Of a DNA stretch of 64,000 bases, positions 6,640-15,800 are shown piece after piece (position 1 is the stretch's first letter; each line of letters starts with the position of its first letter). A model generated the notes under the pieces. That model was not told the origin of the DNA, did no database searches, and saw only the letters and a program-made list of their open reading frames with translations. The DNA comes from JBLNCE01 sp050260415 (GTDB lineage Bacteria; Bacillota; UBA4882; JAAYXC01), in contig JBLNCE010000055.1 of NCBI GenBank assembly GCA_050260415.1, positions 1-64,000 on the forward strand, given 5' to 3'. Both the position numbers and the translations under genes were made by a program.

Positions 6640-7998
6640 ATGCGACGACGTTGGATACTGCCTTTCCTAGGGCTGGGATTGGTTCTGGTCGGTATCTGGG
6701 GTTACAGCCAATATACGGCGCGACGACAATGGGAGAATCGTGTCGAAACTCAGTACCAGAGAGCCTTCAGCGACTTGACGAACAACCTCGGCGGGTTGGA
6801 AACGCAGTTGGCAAAGGCCTCGGTCTCTAATTCACCCCGCTTCCTCCGTGAGTCACTGGCGGATATCTGGCGCCTCGCCTATGCGGCGCAGGAAAAATTG
6901 GGCCAGCTGCCCATCGGCGCGGTGGAACTAACCCGGATGAAGATGCTCCTGGCCAAGGTGGCGGTTTTTTCGTACCGTGTCACCGATCGCCCCGCTGATA
7001 CTCTGCAATTGTCCACGAAGGAATGGGATACCCTGCAAAGCTTGAGGAGTCAAGCCCGGTACGTCTCGGGCCAGATCACATCGATGCAGGCGAACATCAT
7101 ACAAAACAACCTGCGCTGGGTGGATGTCGATCGCCTCGGCGGGGCAAGGATGACCGCGGCGGCTCTGGCCAAACAAATCGGCACCAACAAGATGACCAAG
7201 AGCCTGACCATGGTGGAGAACGGCCTCAAACGCATGCCCGATCCGGGCTTTCCGGAGAGCGCCGTCGTCTTCAAGCCCAAACCAAAGGGCTTGACCGGCC
7301 GGACGATCAATACCGACGAAGGCGCGCGCATTGCGGCCAGGTTTGTCGGCGGTCCGGGGACCCGGTTGGCCACCCGTTACCTCGGACGTTCCAGGGGTGA
7401 TCTGGCCAGTTTCATCTATGCCGTGACTCCCAGCGGGCGTAACGCCTCACCGGTGCAGGTGTGCGTCACGGAACGGGGCGGACAGGTGGCGTGGATGTTA
7501 AGCGAACGTTCTCCCACCGCGCGCCGCCTGGATCTGGACAAAGCAACGGAGATCGCGAGCCGGTTCGTCCGGGAGAGAGGCCTGACCGGCATGACCGTGA
7601 TCGCGCGGGAGGAACTCGGCGGGGTCGACGTCATCACCATGGCGCCTAAAACGGACGGGATAATCCACTATCCGGAGACCGTCAAGGTCCAGGTGGCCAT
7701 GGATAATGGGGAAGTAACGGGGTATGAGGGTATCCCGTACCTGACATTCCATGATGCCAACCGCCGGCTCGGAACCGCGGCGCTCTCCCCGGAGCAGGCC
7801 AAGGCCAAGGTCAGCCCGCATCTGACCGTGCAGAGCGTCCGTCAATGCGTAATCATTGACCAGGGCCATAACGAACGGCTGGCCTACGAGGTGGCGGGGA
7901 CGATGAAGAGCGAGCGGTTCCTGGTGTACATCGACGCCAAGAACGGGATGGAACTCAAGATCAGGCGGGTGGACGCCAACGGGGTGGAGATCGACTGA
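6640..7998 (+). CDS. ypeB: Germination protein YpeB
   Basis: YpeB is needed for placement and stability of the spore cortex lytic enzyme SleB and acts at the inner spore membrane. The 452-residue protein has an N-terminal transmembrane anchor (residues 5-24), the long helical YpeB N-terminal region with SDLTNNLGGLETQLAKA and SLADIWRLAYAAQEKLGQLP, then repeated PepSY-type domains in the C-terminal half (VTERGGQVAWML, ATEIASRFVRERGL, VKVQVAMDNGEVTGYEG, EQAKAKVSPHL). A good Shine-Dalgarno (GGGAGG) precedes ATG 6640. No sleB neighbours it here, which is unusual, as the two are often adjacent. It supports the view that the host makes endospores. Confidence 0.9.
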   Translation: MRRRWILPFLGLGLVLVGIWGYSQYTARRQWENRVETQYQRAFSDLTNNLGGLETQLAKASVSNSPRFLRESLADIWRLAYAAQEKLGQLPIGAVELTRMKMLLAKVAVFSYRVTDRPADTLQLSTKEWDTLQSLRSQARYVSGQITSMQANIIQNNLRWVDVDRLGGARMTAAALAKQIGTNKMTKSLTMVENGLKRMPDPGFPESAVVFKPKPKGLTGRTINTDEGARIAARFVGGPGTRLATRYLGRSRGDLASFIYAVTPSGRNASPVQVCVTERGGQVAWMLSERSPTARRLDLDKATEIASRFVRERGLTGMTVIAREELGGVDVITMAPKTDGIIHYPETVKVQVAMDNGEVTGYEGIPYLTFHDANRRLGTAALSPEQAKAKVSPHLTVQSVRQCVIIDQGHNERLAYEVAGTMKSERFLVYIDAKNGMELKIRRVDANGVEID

Positions 7999-8023
7999 TC
8001 CATTCTCTCCCCCTAGAACACAA

Positions 8024-8057
8024 AACGCCCCACCTTTTGCAGGTGAGGCGTTCTTTT
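8024..8057. terminator. Bidirectional terminator between ypeB and the secretin gene
   Basis: A 12-bp stem with one mismatch (8024-8035 with 8041-8052) flanked by A-rich sequence on one side and TTCTTTT on the other. It can end both the ypeB transcript and the convergent secretin transcript. Confidence 0.85.
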
Positions 8058-10633
8058 CATTCACTTCCGCCGCCCGACTCGGGATTAGCCGGGTCCTTCT
8101 TTTTGTCCCGCTTGTCCCCGTTCATGTCGATCTCGATCGGCTTGGCCGCGCCGCCGTCCCCGGAGACCTCGGCCATGAACTTGTTGATCTCCGCCGCGTC
8201 CTCGACAAGGCGCGGGGTGATAATGATGACGAATTCGTCCTGGCGCTTCTTCTTCGACGTGGAACGGAACAGGTGCCCGATAATGGGAATCGAGCCGAGG
8301 ATGGGCACCTTGGATTCGATCGTTTCCTCATAGTCCTGGACGAAACCGCTGATGACGACGGTATAGCCGTCCTTGATCCGGACCGTGCTCTCGCTCGAAC
8401 GCTCGAGCACGCCGGGCAGAGCCGTGACGCCGGCCACCTTCTCGCTGGGCGCGTATTGGCTGATCTTCGGCTTGATCTCGAGCGTGATGTCTTTTTCCGC
8501 CGAGACCCACGGCACCAGGTCCATGGTAATGCCGGAGTCCACCGAGAAGTTCTTGTACTGCACGCTGGTGGCGCCGCTGCTGTTGGTGACGGTCTCCTGC
8601 ATGGTGTAGTTGTACTTGGTGACCACGTCGAAATGCGCCTTGTTCCCGCTCAAGGTGGCGATCTTCGGATTGGCGCGAATCTTGGCGCGCCCGTCGGAGA
8701 TGGCCGCGTTGATGGTGGCGGAGAGGCTCAAGGCTGCCGGTGTGTTCGGGGTGACGATCTGGCCGACCAAGCCCGGCGCCAGGTTGGGATCGCCCCAGGA
8801 GATGGTCTGGCCGTTGACTTTCAACTCCAGTTTGCCAAGGCCGCCTTCGTGCGAGTCGTTCTGGGTAAATTGGAGGACGAGCACGTCAAATAGGATCATC
8901 GGCGCCATGACGTCGATCTTCGCCAGATAACCGCGAATCTGCGCCCGATAGCCCTCACTGCCTGTGACCGCCAGGCTGTTGACCTCCTTGACCAGGATAA
9001 TGTCGGTCTTGGGGAAACTCGGCGGCAACAGTTTGAGGGCATCCTCCGCCTTCATGTGCTTCAGGGGTATGACCTCGGTTCGTTCCCCTTCCGGCGGGAC
9101 GTCCAGTTTGCTGAGATAGGTCTTGAGAGCGCCGATCAGCTTGGGGGTGCCGTTGACCAAGAGCGCGTTGGTCTCTTTCAGGAGGACGATGTTCTGCCGG
9201 GGAAAGGCCGCCGGGATCGTGTTCCAGACCACCTCCGCCATGACGTGGCGCAGGGGAATCAACTCGGACTGGATGAAATCGGTGTCGCCCTGGCGGAAAT
9301 TGACCCCTTCGCCGATCAGATAGGTGTCGCCTTCCCGGCGGAAGGTGAAGGTCGTTCCGGACATGAGTCTCTCCAGGGCCTCGTCAAACGGCACCGCCTT
9401 CAGGCGCACGCTGGCCACATTCCAGTTGACGTTGGCGTAGATTACGATCCCGTAGCCCTTGCGCTTGGCCAGTTCCGTGGCGACGAGCGCCAGGTTCGCG
9501 TTGGTGATGTCCAGGTCGAGAGTGCCGTCCTTATTGACGGAGATGATGGTGCTGGCGCCGGAACTGAGACGTTTGACGTAATATACATCGTTGTCGCGTT
9601 CGAGAACATAGCCGTTGTTCTCGAGGAAAGCGTCCAGGCCCTCGTTGAGTTCGTCGTTGGTAACGACACCGGAGACGCGCCCGCTGACGTCCCGCTGCGG
9701 GATGATGTTGATGCGGCTCTGGCGGGCGATCTCGGCCAGGACCTCCGTTATCTCCGCGTTGCGCACGTCCAGGGTCAGGCGGCCGTCTTGGACCCGGATT
9801 ACGCCGGTATTCTCGCCGCGGGCAAACCGGTAATGCTCGCCCTCCTTATACAGGCGGAGGCCGTTGGCGCCCCCGATGGCGGTCAGAGCCTCGTCAAGGG
9901 GCAGGGGCGCGAAGAAGATCGTGATCGGAGTATTGGCGACGGCCTGGTCGCACAGGACCGTTTGGCCCGTCTTGTTGGTGAGTTCGCGCACCAGCGCGCT
10001 TAGGGTGACGCCCGTCAAGTCAACGCCCAAGCGGCCGTTCTCGTATCTCAAGGCCATCGAACCCTGGCCGCCCGTGTATCTGAAGAGGTAGATGCCATTG
10101 CGCTTTTCCACTTGGCAGCGGGTACTCTCGGCGAGGAAGTTGAGGAGGTCCCCCAACGGCACGCGGGTCAGGACCAGGTTCACATAGTCGGCCGGCGGCT
10201 GGCCCACGGTGGTCACGTTGGCGCCGGTTACCCGCGTCAATTCGGCCAGGACGGCACCTAGTTTCGCTGTTTGGAACTCCACCGAGACCAGGTCGCCCGT
10301 TTCCTTCGTCACCTTGATCAGCTGCCGGGTAACCGAATAGAACCGGCCGTCCTTGGTGATATACAGGCGGAACATGCCGGATAAACGCGTCAGACACTCC
10401 TCGAAGGTGACGTTCTCGTAGTGAAACGAGACGGCGCCGGTCACCGTTTCGTCCATACTGATGCTTACTCCGGCCTGGGCGGCGAGCGCGTTCAATACGT
10501 CCCGCAGGTCGGTATTCTTATAGTTCATGGAAAGCAGGGCTTGATCGGCGGCGAACACCGCCACGGAGGCCACGAAGATACCGATAAGGAAGATTGTTGT
10601 CAGGCGTAAGGCATACCCGTTCTTTGCCCGCAT
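8057..10633 (-). CDS. Type II/IV secretion secretin with five N-terminal STN-like modules
   Basis: Secretins form gated channels in the outer membrane for type II secretion or type IV pili. The 858-residue protein has a signal peptide (about residues 1-28). Five STN-like repeats follow, each opening with a strand and NA.L..VL..LA pattern (starting near residues 33, 117, 205, 288 and 377). Two N1-like Secretin_N domains come next (IPLRHVMAEVV and IPLKHMKAEDAL, each with NALLV or NSLAV). The C-terminal secretin domain ends with the signature VPILGSIPIIGHLFRS and FVIIITPRLVED. No pilus or type II genes are adjacent. GGAGGG precedes the ATG. The number of STN modules is higher than in ordinary PilQ or GspD. 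Confidence 0.9.
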   Translation of the reverse strand: MRAKNGYALRLTTIFLIGIFVASVAVFAADQALLSMNYKNTDLRDVLNALAAQAGVSISMDETVTGAVSFHYENVTFEECLTRLSGMFRLYITKDGRFYSVTRQLIKVTKETGDLVSVEFQTAKLGAVLAELTRVTGANVTTVGQPPADYVNLVLTRVPLGDLLNFLAESTRCQVEKRNGIYLFRYTGGQGSMALRYENGRLGVDLTGVTLSALVRELTNKTGQTVLCDQAVANTPITIFFAPLPLDEALTAIGGANGLRLYKEGEHYRFARGENTGVIRVQDGRLTLDVRNAEITEVLAEIARQSRINIIPQRDVSGRVSGVVTNDELNEGLDAFLENNGYVLERDNDVYYVKRLSSGASTIISVNKDGTLDLDITNANLALVATELAKRKGYGIVIYANVNWNVASVRLKAVPFDEALERLMSGTTFTFRREGDTYLIGEGVNFRQGDTDFIQSELIPLRHVMAEVVWNTIPAAFPRQNIVLLKETNALLVNGTPKLIGALKTYLSKLDVPPEGERTEVIPLKHMKAEDALKLLPPSFPKTDIILVKEVNSLAVTGSEGYRAQIRGYLAKIDVMAPMILFDVLVLQFTQNDSHEGGLGKLELKVNGQTISWGDPNLAPGLVGQIVTPNTPAALSLSATINAAISDGRAKIRANPKIATLSGNKAHFDVVTKYNYTMQETVTNSSGATSVQYKNFSVDSGITMDLVPWVSAEKDITLEIKPKISQYAPSEKVAGVTALPGVLERSSESTVRIKDGYTVVISGFVQDYEETIESKVPILGSIPIIGHLFRSTSKKKRQDEFVIIITPRLVEDAAEINKFMAEVSGDGGAAKPIEIDMNGDKRDKKKDPANPESGGGSE

Positions 10634-10667
10634 CGACTGAACCCTCCGCTCGCCTTTGGGAAATGGC

Positions 10668-10728
10668 AGACCCAGTTGAACTCACCCCGGTCAGGGTCTA
10701 TGCCCCCCGCTTCGCAAGAGAGGGGCAT
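10668..10728 (-). promoter_or_regulatory. Two strong hairpins in the secretin 5' leader
   Basis: Two adjacent stems, AGACCC/GGGTCT (10668-10699) and ATGCCCC/GGGGCAT (10700-10728), lie between the candidate promoter and the secretin start. There is no T-run, so a terminator is unlikely; they may affect translation or mRNA stability. The RNA family is not recognised. Confidence 0.4.
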
Positions 10729-10812
10729 CAAAGGGCGCGTTCAAATCCAAGATCCGGACCAAACCTGCCTCAACCGTAAGGATCGGGTATCGCAAAGACA
10801 GCCAATGTAATC

Positions 10813-10841
10813 TTTAGACGATTCGCTCTCTGGCTTGGCAA
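10813..10841 (-). promoter_or_regulatory. Candidate promoter of the secretin gene
   Basis: On the minus strand, TTGCCA (10841-10836), a 17-base spacer and TCTAAA (10818-10813). It would produce a leader of about 170 nt. The -10 box matches only 4 of 6 positions. Confidence 0.4.
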
Positions 10842-11093
10842 TTCCTTCTTGGGCTACGGGCGGAGGAATGAACTGGCTGAGGGCAAGGCAGGAATAGAGC
10901 GCTGCGGGGGCGAATGATCGGAATCACGTTAACTGGGCTTTCATCCCGGATGGCGAAAGTGCCTTGAAGAACCGTGGTCTGGGCGTGAAAGCACGCGCGC
11001 GGCAAAACCGCGGGCAATTGCATGTTTGGCTTTCTCTTTCGAACTTCCGGTTCCTTGTTTCCGACCGCGCCGTGTTTGACTGGAGGGCTTTGA

Positions 11094-12794
11094 TTGCGCA
11101 ACAAGCGTATTGCCGCCTGGTTCGTTTTTTGCCTGTTGCTCGCGGCGGCGCCGTTAATCCAGGGGGGCCCCCCGTTTTTCTCCCTGACGGAGGTCAAACC
11201 GGGTCAGAAAGGCTTGGGTTATACCGTTCCCTACGGAACCGAGGTCAAGGATTTCGCGGTCGAGATTCTCGGCGTGATCCAGAACAAAGCCAAAAACCGC
11301 AACTTTATCCTGGTCAAGGTCTCCGGGAACATTTTCCGGGAGACCAAGGGGATCGCCGCCGGCATGAGCGGGAGCCCGGTCTTCATCGACGGACGCCTGG
11401 CCGGGGCCATCAGCTATGCCTTCGATCGCGCCGATCCCCAGTACGGTCTGGTAACACCGGTGGAGGATATGTTGCGCCTCTGGGAAAGGGATTACCGCGG
11501 CGGTCCGCTGGCGTTGGCGCCCTCGCCGCTCTTGCCCTTCGCCGGCGCGACCGCGTTTCCCGTGTTGACCCCCCTCCTCGTCAGCGGGAGCCGCGTACCG
11601 CCCGAATTGGAGCAGACGGCGGGCCGTTTCGGACTCAAATTGGTTACGGCGGTCGAGACCCTCGGGTATGATGCGCGGACCGCACCGAAACTGCAACCGG
11701 GCAGCGCGGTTGCCGCCGCCTTTTCACTCGGCGATTATAACGCGGTCGCGATCGGCACCGTTACCTGGCTCGACGGGAAGCGATTCCTCGCATTCGGACA
11801 CCCCGTGGCCAACCTGGGCGCCGTGGATTACCCGGCGACGGGCGCGTTCATCCACCGGGTCATCGCCAGCACCGAGATGCCGTTCAAGATCGGCGTGCCG
11901 CTCGGTTCCGTGGGGCGGTTCGTGCAGGACCGCGGCGCCGGCGCCAGCGGCGTCCGCGAAGAAGCCGCCGATACCGTCCTGGTCAAAGCCGTGGTGCAAG
12001 ACAAGGACTCCGGCAACCGGGGCACTTACCAATCCGCGGTGGCCAGCGCACCATCCTTGCTGCGGGGCATGGCGTTGGCGGCCCTGTTGGACGCGATGGA
12101 CCAGACCCTCGACCAGTATGCGGCCGGTTCGGCCCGCGTCACGCTGCGGATCGAGGGCGAGGGCCTGGAGCGAACCCTGGTAAGGCGAAACCTTTTTCAG
12201 GATGGCAAAGACGTGGCCGCGGCGGCGCTTTCCGAGGTAGGCGAGGCGATCGACCTGATCGTCCAGAATGAGTTTCAACCCATCAGGCTCCGATCGATCG
12301 TCCTTGAGGTGAGCTTCAGTCCTTCGCCTCTGAGCGCGACCGTGCTCAAGGCGCGCGCCGACCGCGGGCAGGTTCGGCCCGGAGAGCGGGTCAAGGTGGA
12401 CGTGGAACTGCGTCCGTTCCGGGGTGCGCCTTATACGGTGCCTTTTACCGTAACCGTGCCCGAGAATGCCGCCGCGGGGAAGCTTATGCTCAGCATACGA
12501 GGGGGCTTGAGCCGGAACCGCGAGGAGCAGGAGGGCAAACAGGCAAGCTTCGCGGATCTATTTACGAAGAAGCCGGGCTCCCTGGAGGAGCATATCTCGG
12601 CCTTTGTCGACCGGCCGCACAACAACGACCTAATCCTGGAATACCTGCCTTTTACGCGGGATGAAGGGGACGAAGACATGGACCGCGAGCCCATCGTCCT
12701 GATTCAGGGTTGCGATTTTGTGGTGATGGGCGAGACCCAGGTCACACTGGATGTGCAGGCCGCTTCCGCGACGGAGCAAGAAAAAGCGGGTTAG
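11094..12794 (+). CDS. S55 (SpoIVB-type) peptidase-domain envelope protein
   Basis: The 566-residue protein has a signal peptide (residues 1-25) and then the S55 pattern seen in diderm envelope proteins: VKPGQKGLGYTVPYGTE, ILVKVSG, and IAAGMSGSPVFIDG (90-95 contains the candidate nucleophile Ser) followed by GAISYAF. A second conserved block, RFLAFGHP, places a candidate catalytic His at 236. In B. subtilis SpoIVB the His precedes the Ser; here the order is reversed, as in the envelope branch of the family. There is no PDZ domain. It starts at TTG 11094 with GGAGGG upstream and lies 17 bp before tamB, so it likely serves outer-membrane assembly or quality control rather than sigma-K activation. 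Confidence 0.8.
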   Translation: MRNKRIAAWFVFCLLLAAAPLIQGGPPFFSLTEVKPGQKGLGYTVPYGTEVKDFAVEILGVIQNKAKNRNFILVKVSGNIFRETKGIAAGMSGSPVFIDGRLAGAISYAFDRADPQYGLVTPVEDMLRLWERDYRGGPLALAPSPLLPFAGATAFPVLTPLLVSGSRVPPELEQTAGRFGLKLVTAVETLGYDARTAPKLQPGSAVAAAFSLGDYNAVAIGTVTWLDGKRFLAFGHPVANLGAVDYPATGAFIHRVIASTEMPFKIGVPLGSVGRFVQDRGAGASGVREEAADTVLVKAVVQDKDSGNRGTYQSAVASAPSLLRGMALAALLDAMDQTLDQYAAGSARVTLRIEGEGLERTLVRRNLFQDGKDVAAAALSEVGEAIDLIVQNEFQPIRLRSIVLEVSFSPSPLSATVLKARADRGQVRPGERVKVDVELRPFRGAPYTVPFTVTVPENAAAGKLMLSIRGGLSRNREEQEGKQASFADLFTKKPGSLEEHISAFVDRPHNNDLILEYLPFTRDEGDEDMDREPIVLIQGCDFVVMGETQVTLDVQAASATEQEKAG

Positions 12795-12811
12795 CCAGCC
12801 GATGGAGGGCC

Positions 12812-15800
12812 ATGGAGAAGGCGCGTCTCTACCGAACGGGTAAACTGCTTCTGGTGTTATTGGGGTGCCTCTGGCTCGCGCCGCAGGTCACCGCCTATGT
12901 TATGCTGCGCCAGCCCTGGGTGCTTGCACGCCTCGAGGACGCCCTGCGCGGGGATCTGGTCAGACCGTACGGCCTGGCGGTGGAGTTCAGCCACCTGAAA
13001 GCCGGTCCCGGCCTCGGCCTTGAGATTCCCGGTCTCCGTCTCCGGGATCTCCGCCAAAAGCGGAGTCCCGCCGTGATCCGCGTCGCCCACGTCTACGCTC
13101 GCTTCAGCCTCTTCAGATTATTGCTCAACCTCAAGCACCCGGAAGCCGCCGTGGTGGAGATACTCATGGACCGTCCCGAGATCGAGTTTTCCCGCGCGGC
13201 CGACGGTTCCTGGCTCTGGCAGCGGTTCATGCGCGCCGAGCGGAGCAAGAACTACTTCCGGCCGGTGATCGGGCTGCACGCGGCCAAGGTGGTCTTCCAC
13301 GACTCCCCCACGATCCGTCCCCTGGGAGTGGTTACGCTCCCCGACGCCCGCTTCGATCTGCGCGCCTACCCGGCCATCCGGGGCTGGGCGACCATCCTGA
13401 CCGGGCTTGACCCCGGCCTGCGACTCAGCGTGACCGCGCGGTACAACCTGGATGACGGCGAGGGTTGGGCGCGCCTTGCTTGGCGCGGTGCGGCGCCGGC
13501 GCTTTGGCAGGCGTCGGGATGGATTCCGGCCGAGCGGGCGCGGGTCCTTGGCGGCAAATTGGACGGCGAGGCGGAGATCGTGCTCGGAAAGTCCCTCGGC
13601 GTGCGGCAGGCTTCCGTAAAGCTCACGGAGGGGCGCGTGCAGATCGTCCGTGCCGGCCTGCCGGTCGTATCAATCTCGGGGCAGGCGGGTCTGCGCCGGC
13701 GCGTGCTCGACTTGACGAATCTCAGGGTTACGCTTGGCCATGGTTCATTGCGCGGCGACCTCCGCCTGGACATCGCGGAGATAAAGAACCCGTCGATCTC
13801 GGGCACGGTACGGATTGGCGGTGTTGAACTGGGCGAGCTTTCGTCCCTTCTCCCGTTGCCGGCGGAGACCAAGGCACGGGGCCGGGTGCAGGGATGGGTC
13901 GCCATCTCCGGCCGCTGGCCGCGGCCCATCCTGCGCGGGGAGTACTCCCTCGCCGACGGGGAGTTCTCAAGCCCGTCGCTCCCAAGCTTCATGAAGATAC
14001 GGGCCACAGGCAGGCTCGCCGCGCAAACCCTGCATATAACAACGCTCCTAGGGGAGGCGGGCGGGATCAAAGTTGCTGGCCGCGGGCAGATGCGCCTGTT
14101 GCCGTCACCTCGATTGGACTTGACCCTGGAGACCGGCAAGGGATCCATCGGGGGAGTGCTTGGCGAGCTTGGCGCACCGGGTTGGCGGGGCAAGGCCGAC
14201 GTCCGGACCCGGGTGACGGCGGTCCCCGGGCGAATCGCCATGGAGGCCGATCTCAAGTGGTACGATCTCTCCTGGCAAGGCCGGTCATTGCCGGACGGCG
14301 GCGCTGAGGTGAACTGCGAGGCCGAAGGCGCGGACGTGCGTTTCATGGCCCTTTGCCAAGCGGGTTCCGGACGTCTCAAGGCCCAAGGCCGTCTGGCGCG
14401 CGGCGAGTGGCAGGGGTCCGCGCGCCTCGACCGCGTCCGCCTGGCGCCGCTAGCCCAGCTTCTGCCTCCGGCCGCGGGTGGGATTGACGGCGAAGCCAGC
14501 GGCAATCTCCTCTGGCATGGGCCGGTCGCGTGGCCCGAGGTGAAACTGGCCGGCCATGTGACCAATCTGTCCGTGGCCGGACGGCGTTTCGACGCCTTGC
14601 AGGGCAGCTTTTCCTGGCGCGGTTCGGAAATCACCGTGGATGCGTGCCAGGTTACGGCCGGAGAGGCCAGCGCTTCCATGCGCGGACGGGTGGATTGGCG
14701 CCGCAACGACCTCGTGCTCAACCTGGCCTTGCACGGCCTGCCCCTTGCCATCTTCCAGCCCGGTATGCCCGGGCGCATCGAGGGGCAGGTCGACCTGTCC
14801 GGCGGGTGGCCAAAGGAGATTACCGGCCGCGGGTGGGCGCACCTAAGCGGCCTGGCCTGGCAAGGGGTTCCCCTGGGGGTCGCCGAGTTGGAGGCGGACC
14901 TGGCGGGCGGCACGGTAAATATCCGCCGCGGCCACCTCGAATCAGCGGACGGCCGGCTCGACATGACCGGCGCCATTCAGCTCGCCGGGGGTAACGCGCT
15001 GGCGTTGGCCGTCACGGATCTCGATTGGGCGGCCAGCGCCTGGAACGCGCTCCTGCCCGGCCGGGCGGGCCTTCGCGGACGCTTGACCGGGACGGGGCGG
15101 ATTACCGGTACGCTCGACGCCCCCTTGGCCGAGGTTAGTCTGGCCATGGGACCGGGTGAGGCCTTTGATCTGGAATGGCGGTCGGTCGTGGCGGACTTGC
15201 GCTGGCAGGAACGGTTGATCGTGGAAAGGGCCGTGCTGACCGGCCTGGGCATGGAGATCGCCGTCAACGGGAGCCTGGGACCCGAGGACGGTTGGGATCT
15301 TGGCCTGATGGTGCGCGAGGCCGATCTGGCCGCCGTGGCCGATGCCATTCCTTACGAGATCCCGGTGCCGCTCGGCAGAGTCGGCGGCCTGGCGAGGCTT
15401 GAGGGCAGGATAAAGGGTCCCCTGGGCCAGCCGGTCCTCGAAGGCGAACTCCAGCTTGTCGACCCGGTATTCGGGTCATTCAGTTGCGAGCGGATGGACG
15501 GACGGTTCAACCTGGAGCGGGGCGTTCTTTCGCTTGCCGCTCTGGAAGCGTGGTCCGGCTCCCGGAAATACGCCGCCCACGGCCGGATAGACTTGCGGCG
15601 AGGCACGGCGGAGGCGGTCCTGGGTGTCGTACGGGGGGATCTGGCGGGAATGCTCGGTCTGGCCAGTATCCATCTCCCCTGGCCGTTGCAAGGCGTCGTG
15701 ACCGGAACGGCCAGGGTCTCAGGCAGCCTAAGCCGCCCGACTTGGCGGAGCGAATTGCGCCTGGAGGAGGGATCGCTGGGCAAGGTGGCGGTGGCGGGCG

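Noticed and set aside
9056..10003. 315-residue open frame on the plus strand in the secretin gene
   Set aside because: Shadow of the secretin repeats, no ribosome site or domains.
10740..10860. Possible c-di-GMP-I (GEMM) riboswitch on the plus strand (AAACC, GTAA loop, CGCAAAG)
   Set aside because: Three short consensus pieces are present, but the P1b helix is poor, the CUAA and GGUUACCG pieces are absent, and there is no expression platform next to a start codon.
13366..14976. 536-residue open frame on the minus strand inside tamB
   Set aside because: Arg/Ser/Pro-rich translation without domains; a shadow of the long GC-rich tamB gene.
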